From Planctomycetota bacterium (GTDB lineage Bacteria; Planctomycetota; Phycisphaerae; Phycisphaerales; SM1A02), in assembly GCA_022574595.1 (NCBI GenBank), contig JACZRS010000025.1:1-41286 (forward strand): a stretch of 41,286 nt of DNA. Reading direction: 5' to 3'. Below, piece after piece: positions 33,772 to 40,269 of the stretch (the stretch's first letter is position 1; the number at the start of each line of letters is the position of its first letter). The translations under genes and the position numbers were made by a program. The notes beneath the pieces are model-generated. The model was given only the letters and a program-made list of their open reading frames with translations, ran no database searches and was not told where the DNA came from.

Positions 33772-33819
33772 TCAAAACGTCGAAATATCAAAACGTTTAG
33801 CGGCGGGCGCCCCGCGCGC
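33772..33819. repeat. Dispersed ACGTCGAAA / GTTTAGCGGCGGG repeat
   Basis: ATCAAAACGTCGAAAT and ATCAAAACGTTTAGCGG are followed by a CGGGCGCCCCGCGCGC stretch. The first part belongs with the recG-polX repeats; the second matches the motif at 22247-22259. It is non-coding and follows the terminator. Confidence 0.6.
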
Positions 33820-34056
33820 ATGTTTGTGATTGGAAAAGTCAGGCATCAAGCTGCCGCAGAACTCAAAAACACCAATCGCAAAATTCCCAATGTATTGGAT
33901 CCCGATATATCGGGTTACGATATATGTAGTTTGAAGGCAAATGGTATAGTGTTAGGGCGTTTATCGAATGGAGCGCAATTGTACGACCCCGCCGACCACT
34001 CACCGGCAGACCCGGCTTTCATAGTTTCTTTTCCGAGCCTCAATCTACGAACATAA
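33820..34056 (+). CDS. Doubtful small hypothetical frame
   Basis: A 78-codon frame with no recognisable domain and no clear ribosome binding site; repeat DNA precedes the ATG directly. Inside it lies a perfect 14-bp palindrome, CCCGATATATCGGG (33901-33914), which is more typical of non-coding DNA. The 3' end overlaps the minus-strand frame at 34040. I list it only because the sequence has no other explanation. Confidence 0.2.
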   Translation: MFVIGKVRHQAAAELKNTNRKIPNVLDPDISGYDICSLKANGIVLGRLSNGAQLYDPADHSPADPAFIVSFPSLNLRT

Positions 34057-34294
34057 AAATAATTCCACAGATTGCTGCGCCTACAAAAAACGCAATCGCG
34101 AGACGACGACATGTAATACCAAGAGTAGTTTCTGGAGGGCGTGACCTTGCGAATGATGGATCACCGTAATAGTTATTACGTTCAGCTATACATTCAATGA
34201 TGAAAGAAACAAACATGCCTAAAAGGCAAATAGTTGCGATTGGAAGTAAGATAGCATTTCCTCCATTCTTAGAGTTTAAGCTACCAGGGGACAA
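34040..34294 (-). CDS. Putative small two-segment membrane protein
   Basis: The frame stays open to 34375 but contains no ATG before the first membrane segment; a TTG at 34294 is a provisional start. Two hydrophobic stretches (ILLPIATICLLGMFVSFII and LAIAFFVGAAICGIIFMFV) flank a polar loop with RNNYYGDPSFARSRPPETT. No family was recognised. GGAGG occurs at the codons for Asn-Gly-Gly, just before the first segment, but no ATG in this frame follows it, which may mean a broken start. The function is unknown, and it could be a fragment. Confidence 0.4.
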   Translation of the reverse strand: MSPGSLNSKNGGNAILLPIATICLLGMFVSFIIECIAERNNYYGDPSFARSRPPETTLGITCRRLAIAFFVGAAICGIIFMFVD

Positions 34295-34343
34295 AATGGG
34301 ATAAGTACAATATCTCCGACCTCCCCCTGAATTATTGAAATAT

Positions 34344-34356
34344 GGTGTCTGACACC
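34344..34356. repeat. 13-bp palindrome GGTGTCTGACACC
   Basis: A perfect palindrome around a central T, followed by TTTTCC. Sequences of this GGTGTC(A/T)GACACC type recur in many bacterial genomes at the edges of small mobile or REP-like repeats; that link is from memory. Only one copy is present in this window. Confidence 0.4.
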
Positions 34357-34477
34357 TTTTCCGACCCGGCAACAACCGTTATCGTATATTGGTGACGCCA
34401 AAACATTGGGCGATCCGCTTTAGTGGGAGTTAGTTCGGGTATTTGAGATTCGTCTGTCATCTTATGTTCTATTGCAT

Positions 34478-34987
34478 TTATTTGTCGGGCCAAATGATCG
34501 TTTTGGCTGACTCACTGACAATACTTACCACAATATCCCTGATGGCTTTAGCTGTCTCGACGCCAACTTTGCCCATAATTCGTTTAAAGCGTGCGGCTCC
34601 AAGTTGGGTACGTGGTGAGTCTGATACTAAATCGGCAATACTTTCTCGTAAAATGACCACTTCTGACTCATTGAGATTGCCATCTTCTACTGATAATTCG
34701 ATCGCAGCCTGGATCGTTGTCTCAGTCCATGGAAACGGTTTGCCACAGTTTTGACAGTAGGCCGGTGTCTTACGTAACTGAACAATACCATCTAAGTTAT
34801 CAAACAGTGCACCACGTATCTCCTCGTTACAATTGGGACATGTCGTGATAGTCTTCTCACCACATCGCTTGCAATACTTCTCGCTAAATTTAGGCATATT
34901 GTGAATTGCATCATTAGTGATGTGACCATATAGACAAATCTGAGCTGTATCGAATCCTATTAGATCATGTGAATCAGTCCAATTCAT
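34478..34987 (-). CDS. Zinc-ribbon protein, resembles DUF2321
   Basis: The start at 34987 (MNWTDSHDLIG) is chosen because homology begins shortly after, at DTAQICLYGHITNDAIHN; the frame stays open to 35083. CKRCGEKTITTCPNCNEEIRG and then YCQNCGKPFPWTE give three or four CxxC knuckles in the first 90 residues, as I remember for DUF2321 proteins. The C-terminal 80 residues are helical (VVILRESIADLVSDSPRT, KRIMGKVGVETAKAIRDI) with no membrane segment. Function is unknown; zinc binding is likely. It lies between two suspected mobile-element marks, the palindrome at 34344 and the tRNA fragment at 35107, and could be cargo. There is no obvious ribosome binding site. Confidence 0.7.
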   Translation of the reverse strand: MNWTDSHDLIGFDTAQICLYGHITNDAIHNMPKFSEKYCKRCGEKTITTCPNCNEEIRGALFDNLDGIVQLRKTPAYCQNCGKPFPWTETTIQAAIELSVEDGNLNESEVVILRESIADLVSDSPRTQLGAARFKRIMGKVGVETAKAIRDIVVSIVSESAKTIIWPDK

Positions 34988-35106
34988 GGTGGTTATTGTA
35001 CTAGGATGCTTCAAGTTAGCGATTATCACTTTGATGTCTAACAGGTAGAATTTCACTGCCCTTCCAAAAAAATGGCTCCGCAATGCGGAGTTCGTAGTAA
35101 CTAGAA

Positions 35107-35153
35107 TGGCGATGGGCGGACTCGAACCGCCGACCTAGGGTTTATGAATCCTA
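35107..35153 (-). tRNA. tRNA 3' half or degenerate tRNA-like gene (possible anticodon CAT)
   Basis: On the minus strand, GGCGG-TTCGAGT-CCGCC (35115-35131) is a perfect T-arm. CATCGCC and a discriminator A (35107-35114) follow as the 3' acceptor strand. Upstream, TAGG...CCTA could pair around a loop holding TTCATAA, but with a mismatch and an extra base. No D-arm and no 5' acceptor strand GGCGATG are found in the right place. So it is a tRNA remnant or a very degenerate tRNA. Such 3' fragments are typical integration scars of mobile elements. Confidence 0.5.
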
Positions 35154-35180
35154 TACGTACCCGCATTATCAAACCAATAA

Positions 35181-35552
35181 CGGCCTGGCGATATCTCAAT
35201 TGCGGATAAGTGAAACTCAATCAACCTATAAAAACCTCGGATGTAACTTGGTTAGTGTGCAAATTGCACACTAGATTAAGCCAGTAGGCGGTAGTTAACC
35301 ATCTCCCCGTGCAGCTTACTACAACCCACTCGCGTAGGCGAAACCTGTTAAAGGCTAAGTTAGACCTGTCCTCGCGTACTCTCAGCCTTCGCGCGCGCGT
35401 TCTGTTATACAAGAAAGGCTGATTCATACGCAAGAATGCGCTTTTTCGTTTTCAAATACCTACAGAATCGCGCGCAGAACGCGCACAATTGAAACTGACA
35501 CGACTCAGGTTACAAACCTTAATGGTTAAATACCTATGTGTGACGTAACTAT
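35181..35552. other. Intergenic region downstream of the recombinase operon
   Basis: About 370 bp with no supported gene. It contains GC-alternating runs (GCGCGCGCG at 35391-35399) and a GCGCG-CAGAA-CGCGC inverted repeat near 35471-35485. There is no U-run, so it is not a standard terminator. It may contain the crossover or attachment site for the recombinase, but I see no clear core. Confidence 0.35.
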
Positions 35553-36230
35553 TTAACCTCGCTTCAATACATTAGCGATAGTCTGAGCGCTCAGCCTACC
35601 TCCACGTCGATTGTAATGTCCTTGGCTTTCAAGTTCGGTAGCAATGCTACGTAGTGATAGTCCATCGTGGCGAAGTTGACGCATAAGAACGATAGCTTGC
35701 TGCTCATGGGCATCTTCTATCCAGCCACTTCCGTTTAGCTTGTAGCCATAGGGAGCGTGTCGGCTTATCCTCTTGCCATTGGATCGCATAACAGCCAATG
35801 CCTCAGATGTACGTTCTCCAATAGCTTCTCTTTCCCATTGGCTAACCGAACCCATTACATTCAACACTAGCCGACCCGATGCTGTACTTGTGTCGATATG
35901 ATCGGCAACACTGGCAAACTCAACTCCGGATCGTTGGAATAGATCGACTAACTCGCCAAGATCGCGCACTGATCGAGTTATCCGATCCAGTTTAGCAACT
36001 ACTACTACGCCAACCTTGCGACCACGAATCAGCCGGAGAAGCTCAGCCATGCCAGGACGATCCAAACTCTTAGCAGAGAAGCCAGCATCCTCGATAATTT
36101 TCATTAAGTCCAGATCATGCATCGTTGCATAGGCCTGGATCTTCATATGCTGGGATTCCAGACTTGCTCCACTATCAGCTTGATCTTTGGTACTGACCCG
36201 GACGTATCCAATAGCTTTAGATTCATTCAT
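35553..36230 (-). CDS. Serine site-specific recombinase (resolvase/invertase type)
   Basis: The protein has 225 residues from ATG 36230. The catalytic domain begins AIGYVRVSTKDQ with the nucleophile Ser13, then the segment ending MAELLRLIRGRKVGVVVV, AKLDRITRSVRDLGELVDLF (conserved Leu-Asp-Arg-x2-Arg), and SASGRLVLNVMGS-like and EREAIGERTSEAL helices. A C-terminal DNA-binding part (GLSLRSIATELESQGH, LSAQTIANVLKRG) is a helix-turn-helix. The start codon overlaps the stop of the ATPase gene (ATGA), so translation is coupled. Small serine recombinases resolve or invert DNA, or insert elements. Which one is meant here is not known. Gene and active site look intact. Confidence 0.93.
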   Translation of the reverse strand: MNESKAIGYVRVSTKDQADSGASLESQHMKIQAYATMHDLDLMKIIEDAGFSAKSLDRPGMAELLRLIRGRKVGVVVVAKLDRITRSVRDLGELVDLFQRSGVEFASVADHIDTSTASGRLVLNVMGSVSQWEREAIGERTSEALAVMRSNGKRISRHAPYGYKLNGSGWIEDAHEQQAIVLMRQLRHDGLSLRSIATELESQGHYNRRGGRLSAQTIANVLKRG

Positions 36231-36865
36231 ATTTTCATTACTCCTGCAGCTACGGCCTGCAACATAGCGCGCATGTTGTTCTTGCACTTCTGAGCTAGCT
36301 TGATGTATGCAGCAATAGGTTGTCCATCTAAGCCTTCTAGCTGCGCTATACCTTGAACATGAGCAGCAAACAGCTTTGCCAAGCCTTGATTCGTCAATGC
36401 AATATCAAAGCAGCGCGAACATAATGGGCTAGCGTCGATATGATCCTCAAATAACTCTGCTTGGCCTTCTTTGGTAGTGGTGAATATGACTACTACATGC
36501 GCTGGAATCATCTCAAGAACATCTAGCAGCAATTCGATACTTGGCGCGCTTAATCCATGCGATTCGTTGATAATGTACGCTCGTCCACCCTTGCCCCAAG
36601 CTGATAATTGCCAATCCTGGACAGTCTCTTTTATTGCCTTGACAGTGAATGCGCGCCCAACCGTAGTCGAGACAAAGAAATCATCGGCAATCAGCGCGCC
36701 AATGATCTTTGCAAGCGTAGTCTTTCCTGTACCGGATGCGCCGGATATCCAATAAGACTTGCCACCAGGATCGCCTACCGATTCAATCTGCTTAACTGCT
36801 TTAGGTTGTCCAACTACTTCGGACAATTTGCTCGGGCGATACTTCTCATATAATGGTAAACTCAT
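36227..36865 (-). CDS. Clamp-loader-like AAA+ ATPase (RFC/DnaX type)
   Basis: The protein has 212 residues from ATG 36865 (MSLPLYEKYRP), with GGAGTC upstream. Motifs of the clamp-loader family: EKYRPSKLSEVVGQ at the start; Walker A GASGTGKTT (42-50); YIINESHGLS (98-105) at Walker B, where the usual Asp is Asn100 and Glu101 is kept; ATP sensor region VVVIFTTTKEG; and the SRC motif SPLCSRCFDIALT (147-158). It lacks most of a collar domain and is short, so it may assist a host clamp loader or a plasmid/phage-type replication system. It lies between ardC and the recombinase with a 4-bp overlap to the latter. Its exact DNA target is unknown. Confidence 0.85.
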   Translation of the reverse strand: MSLPLYEKYRPSKLSEVVGQPKAVKQIESVGDPGGKSYWISGASGTGKTTLAKIIGALIADDFFVSTTVGRAFTVKAIKETVQDWQLSAWGKGGRAYIINESHGLSAPSIELLLDVLEMIPAHVVVIFTTTKEGQAELFEDHIDASPLCSRCFDIALTNQGLAKLFAAHVQGIAQLEGLDGQPIAAYIKLAQKCKNNMRAMLQAVAAGVMKI

Positions 36866-36899
36866 AGTAAAGACTCCATAAAGTAGAATGAAACCAGTG

Positions 36900-37760
36900 C
36901 TAAACTGCAAGGATGTAGTCAGCAGCCTTCTGCGCAGCCGATGCGGATTGGATAACTAGCTTCGAGTCGTTGCGAAGCTTCTTGAGCCAGCCGTCGATAT
37001 AGCTAGCTGCGTTTTCGATTGTTGACGCCTCAATGCTGCAATGACCACAAAGAAAAGCCGATCCCATCTCGGCAACCAATTCCTCTTTGGCATAGCTTGA
37101 CGATGCGTAGTCAGCCTTGTCAGTAATTCCTGTACGAGCCAACCTATTCTTGCTTCCGGTTGAATGAGTCAATTCGTGGAATAATGCAGCGTAGTAATGC
37201 TCGGCAGATTTGAACCTATCCGGCTGAGGCATCTGTATCTTATCTTCACTAGGTTGGTAGCTTGCTCTATGACCGCATATCTCAATCTTTGGCGGATTGG
37301 GCATACTGGCCACGACCGACTCACAACGCTCGATCGGATCGAAGTCTATTTGTGCAAGGTTCGATTGTGGATACTCAACGCCTTCAGTTTGCTGAACATT
37401 GAAGACCGAATAGAAGCGCAACACTGGAATTGAGACTTGTTCTAGCTTGCGAGTTAGAGGGTCGCGCTTTGCTACTTCATACTGCTTATAGAAAACGACC
37501 CTAGTAGACTTTTCACCCTTCTTGACGTTTCCACCACGTTCTTGAGCTTGCTTGTAGGTTAGCCAGTAGGCTGATTCGTACCCTTCGCACCACGAAGTAA
37601 CGCCAAGTAGAAAAGGGTTGACTCCACGGTAATGCTTGCCCGATGCTAGATTCTTAGGGCAAGAATCCTCACCAGCCCAAGGCTTATGCCAAGGGACGAC
37701 TCCGCGCTCTAATAGCTCAATAACTCGATCCGTGACTATTTGATATACTTTGTTTGCCAT
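36900..37760 (-). CDS. ardC: ArdC-like antirestriction / ssDNA-binding zincin protein
   Basis: The protein has 286 residues. Start ATG at 37760 with AAAGG upstream. The N-terminal ArdC/DUF1738-type region (VYQIVTDRVIELLERGVVPW, GKHYRGVNPFLLG, YWLTYKQAQERGGNVKKGEK) is a ssDNA-binding domain. The C-terminal zincin-like metalloprotease domain has HELTHSTG (195-202) and a second motif EELVAEMGSAFLC (226-238) that supplies the Glu ligand. ArdC proteins of conjugative plasmids protect incoming single-stranded DNA against restriction. This is the first gene of a three-gene unit; the ATPase gene starts 34 bp further on. It is the best evidence that this region came from a plasmid or conjugative element. 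Confidence 0.92.
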   Translation of the reverse strand: MANKVYQIVTDRVIELLERGVVPWHKPWAGEDSCPKNLASGKHYRGVNPFLLGVTSWCEGYESAYWLTYKQAQERGGNVKKGEKSTRVVFYKQYEVAKRDPLTRKLEQVSIPVLRFYSVFNVQQTEGVEYPQSNLAQIDFDPIERCESVVASMPNPPKIEICGHRASYQPSEDKIQMPQPDRFKSAEHYYAALFHELTHSTGSKNRLARTGITDKADYASSSYAKEELVAEMGSAFLCGHCSIEASTIENAASYIDGWLKKLRNDSKLVIQSASAAQKAADYILAV

Positions 37761-37782
37761 TGAAATACCTTTCTTTGGCCGC

Positions 37783-37922
37783 GCTCCCGGTAGCTTCTAC
37801 TACGCGGGAGCAATTTTAATTGTCGGCTATGCTTCACAATGAAGCCTTAGCCCTTATGACCGATGTTCTGTAAACATCCGGTCGGATATAGACAATACTA
37901 TACACTTCTATCGCCTTTGCAA
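37783..37922 (-). promoter_or_regulatory. Putative promoter, operator palindrome and leader hairpin of the ardC operon
   Basis: On the minus strand, TTGCAA (37917-37922) and TAGTAT (37895-37900) are separated by 16 bp as in a sigma-70-like promoter. Just downstream is an inverted repeat, GACCG(G)ATGTT-tacag-AACATCGGTC (37858-37883), with one bulged base, fit for a dimeric repressor. Closer to ardC is a hairpin, GCTCCCG...CGGGAGC with an inner GTAG-CTT-CTAC stem (37783-37811), 23 bases before the start codon. Promoter assignment is tentative; the two inverted repeats are plain in the sequence. Confidence 0.45.
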
Positions 37923-38082
37923 GCGCTTTACTACTACTTTTCCATAAGTTTTCAAGTATTTTTCACCGCAAGATATCGACTTCGCTGCGATATCTTTACC
38001 ATACCCTCCGCCTTCGCACAGAGAGGTACTGGGTTAACCTCCTCCTCGCGTAGTTGCAATTCTGTCGTAACGCAATCAGTTA
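37923..38082. other. Intergenic region
   Basis: No gene is supported. A partial echo of the repeat unit that follows, TTCTGTCGTAACGC, lies at 38060-38073. The minus-strand frame at 37952-38191 crosses the repeats and has no ribosome binding site, so it is not called. Confidence 0.4.
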
Positions 38083-38152
38083 GGGGGGCCTTCAAAGTAT
38101 GTGCTGCTGTCAAAAAATTGGGGGGAAAACTTGGTTTGTTACGCAACGGCAC
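38083..38152 (+). repeat. 70-bp G-rich repeat unit 1
   Basis: Unit layout: GGGGGGCCT, 20 variable bases, AAAAAATTGGGGGGAAAA, 10 variable bases, then ACGCAACGGCAC. Unit 2 at 38171-38240 has the same blocks at exactly the same spacings. The variable stretches are not similar, so spacing and blocks are conserved over the sequence between them. Confidence 0.8.
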
Positions 38153-38170
38153 GAATTGGGGATCAGCGAA

Positions 38171-38240
38171 GGGGGGCCTAGAAATACTCAACGGCTATTA
38201 AAAAATTGGGGGGAAAATTCTGCTTGTAACGCCACGGCAC
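38171..38240 (+). repeat. 70-bp G-rich repeat unit 2
   Basis: This unit has the blocks GGGGGGCCT, AAAAAATTGGGGGGAAAA and ACGCCACGGCAC co-linear with unit 1, 88 bp downstream. An 18-bp linker separates the units. It resembles an iteron or protein-binding array more than a decayed duplication. Confidence 0.8.
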
Positions 38241-38385
38241 TCGAAGAGCGCGTGTATTACTGCCAGAACTGACGCAATGAATTCACCATTTAGTCGTAAT
38301 AACGCTTGAAACTGCGTACTGACCTGAAACTCGGATCGGCACTCGTGCGTATTGTGCGCTAGAGCAATTGAAAAGGGAATTGCAG
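38241..38385. other. Leader of the following membrane-protein gene
   Basis: A 145-bp stretch without a gene. It ends with AAGGGA (38373-38378), the ribosome binding site of the gene starting at 38386. Nothing else is recognised. Confidence 0.4.
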
Positions 38386-39117
38386 ATGGATAGCGAGTTC
38401 ATCTCATCAACGACTAATCTGGTATCTACGATTGTCCGGCACACCATCCGATTCATTCAAAAACCTGTAGTGTCCGTCTTATTCGGCGTCGCACTGTTTC
38501 TGGATGCATGTTCGTTGGGCCAGGGGTCAACTGTTGGCAGCATTATCACACAGCCGTTGCCCCGTCAATGTGGTGGCTACTACAGCACTTTCGCTATCAT
38601 TGTTGAAGGTGTGCAAGGTGCCGAGCTAATGGATCAAGAATCCGTTAGCGACTTTAATCTCGATGAAGAGAAGGTAATAGGTTTCGCTTCTTGCTACCCT
38701 AGGCCATCGTACAGCGGCTGGTGGGCGATTACGGAACAGACCCACAACGCAACTCTTCGCGTCTTATCACAAACACGATCTTTTACTCTTCAGGAACAGC
38801 AAAGGTTACCCCAGCAATTCGCTGAACTAATCGAAAAGAACGAGTGGTACCTCAATGCTGAGTATGTTGACAAGCTTCGTTCTGGTGGAGGAAAATTGCG
38901 GCGCATCCTCTGGAGCGGATACATACATAACGTGGTAGCTACTTTCCTTGCGACAGCTTTTCTATTTTCATTCGGCTGGTTGCCCAAACGAATAGCGTCT
39001 AACCGGCGTGAACAAGCTCAGTCCAGCGGTCTCTGTCCGGAGTGTCGATATGATCTTCAGGGATTAGCAGAGGAAGGCTGCCCCGAATGTGGCTGGGGAC
39101 GGGAAGCTGAGGCGTAG
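38386..39117 (+). CDS. Membrane protein with C-terminal planctomycete zinc ribbon
   Basis: The protein has 243 residues from ATG 38386 (MDSEFISSTTNL), with AAGGGA 7 bases ahead; a TTG six codons earlier is less likely. An N-terminal hydrophobic segment (PVVSVLFGVALFLDAC) and a second near residues 190-205 (VVATFLATAFLFSFGWL) bracket an external domain of about 140 residues with no known fold. After the second segment comes LCPECRYDLQGLAEEGCPECGW, a zinc ribbon of the 'CxxCxYDLxG...CPECG' kind often seen at the end of planctomycete membrane proteins. Function is unknown. The next gene starts 9 bp later and has the same design, so they form a pair. Confidence 0.78.
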   Translation: MDSEFISSTTNLVSTIVRHTIRFIQKPVVSVLFGVALFLDACSLGQGSTVGSIITQPLPRQCGGYYSTFAIIVEGVQGAELMDQESVSDFNLDEEKVIGFASCYPRPSYSGWWAITEQTHNATLRVLSQTRSFTLQEQQRLPQQFAELIEKNEWYLNAEYVDKLRSGGGKLRRILWSGYIHNVVATFLATAFLFSFGWLPKRIASNRREQAQSSGLCPECRYDLQGLAEEGCPECGWGREAEA

Positions 39118-39126
39118 AATGATGCT

Positions 39127-39816
39127 ATGAAACGCCGCCTGTTCAAACTTGCATTGTTTCTTCTACTCGGTGCGATAGTTAATGTTGCGGTGGCGTGGGG
39201 GTGTGCGATCAGACTCGATATCCGCAAGAGTTCAGGTACATCGCTATACCGATCTCTATATCCGGATGAAAGCCAATCCGAAGATCCATTCTGGATGGTT
39301 TCACGACTTACTAGACCCGGGGCTATGCACCTCTTTTCACACCGAGGCATGCCGCATCATGGCCCTAGTCCGAGTGCATTGGAGGGACTGCCTGAATCAC
39401 TTGTACCGAATTGGGCACGCGACGAACTGTTGCCATGGCAGAGTAGTAGTATCACGCAGTTAAACGATTTCGGTAACTGGACGGTAGATGCCCGCGGCTG
39501 GCCCCAATTGTCCTTGTGGTGCGTTTGGGCACGAAAAATATTACGCCTGCGGCCAGCCGAAGGGGGGATCCAACTACCCGAGCGATGGGTGATGGAACAC
39601 GATCGCCAGTGGCTCAGAGTTACAACACTACCGTACCGCCCCATCTGGCCCGGTTTTGCGATCAATACGATCTTCTACGCTACGATTCTTTGGCTACTAA
39701 CACTTGGCCCATTCACCGCGCGCCGAATGATTCGCCGCAAGCGCGGTCTCTGCATCAAGTGTGGATACGATCTGCGAGGAATGGATCACGATAAATGTCC
39801 GGAATGTGGACATTAA
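39127..39816 (+). CDS. Membrane protein with C-terminal planctomycete zinc ribbon (VAWGCA family)
   Basis: A 229-residue protein. The first membrane segment, LALFLLLGAIVNVAVAWGCA, is a family mark I know from many planctomycete hypothetical proteins; an external part of about 140 residues follows, then a second segment (INTIFYATILWLLTLGPF), RRMIRRKRG and the ribbon CIKCGYDLRGMDHDKCPECGH. It starts 9 bp after the previous stop. The function is not known. A shortened copy of its N-terminus lies 42 bp downstream (39859-40050), so the family is expanding or decaying here. Confidence 0.8.
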   Translation: MKRRLFKLALFLLLGAIVNVAVAWGCAIRLDIRKSSGTSLYRSLYPDESQSEDPFWMVSRLTRPGAMHLFSHRGMPHHGPSPSALEGLPESLVPNWARDELLPWQSSSITQLNDFGNWTVDARGWPQLSLWCVWARKILRLRPAEGGIQLPERWVMEHDRQWLRVTTLPYRPIWPGFAINTIFYATILWLLTLGPFTARRMIRRKRGLCIKCGYDLRGMDHDKCPECGH

Positions 39817-39858
39817 GAGTTTTCTGCAATCGTAAAGAAGTTGCCACGTTAATGTAGT

Positions 39859-40050
39859 ATGAGTCGCTGTTTGATAAGGGTCATGCTTTTCCTCACATTG
39901 GGAGCAATTACGACTATTGCCGTCGCGTGGGGATGTGCGATGTGGGTAGATCGCGGCCAAGTGAAGCTTGTCGAAGGGCGGACAATGCAGGGCTATATCT
40001 GGGTCGTCCGCAGAGGCTCGGCTGATTGCCCGTATGGGGTAAATACTTAG
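39859..40050 (+). pseudogene. Truncated paralogue of the preceding VAWGCA-family gene
   Basis: 63 codons (MSRCLIRVMLFLTLGAITTI, then VAWGCAMWVD) align with residues 1-33 of the gene at 39127 and then diverge, ending at 40050 with no external domain, second membrane segment or zinc ribbon. GTAGT sits ahead of the ATG but is not a strong ribosome binding site. It is most likely a 5' fragment left by tandem duplication and deletion. Confidence 0.65.
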
Positions 40051-40269
40051 CCGTACTTTGAGACACTGTTCAAATCTTTATTGTATGTCGAAATCTTTGC
40101 TGAGCTGCCGGATGATTTTCTCGGATGAATATTTACAATATACGAGCAAGCATTTGATCGCGACAACGTGATCGAGCTTTGTATCGAGGGCAAGATAAAG
40201 CAGCTGCCAGCAGGATCCGGCTGCATCATGACAGGGTACACAGTGCATCAATCTTGGCATCCAACGTCT
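40048..40269 (+). pseudogene. Decayed coding remnant, family unknown
   Basis: One plus-strand frame reads PYFETLFKSLLYVEIFAELP-DDFLG, a TGA near 40126, then IFTIYEQAFDRDNVIELCI-EGKIKQLPAGSGCIMTG, ending at a TGA near 40269. Composition and codon pattern look protein-like on both sides of the stop, but no start or intact length exists. The end overlaps the convergent gene at 40226. I do not recognise the family. Confidence 0.3.

Noticed and set aside
35107-35180. Complete tRNA-Met
   Set aside because: The T-arm is perfect, but the D-arm and the 5' acceptor strand are missing and the anticodon stem has mismatches; it was kept only as a fragment.
35221-35433. 70-codon minus-strand frame, Arg-rich
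   Set aside because: It lies in a GC-alternating stretch and has no ribosome binding site or recognisable motif.
37952-38191. 79-codon minus-strand frame over the G-rich repeats
   Set aside because: It has no ribosome binding site and no similarity to known proteins. The conserved block spacing is better explained by DNA or RNA sites.
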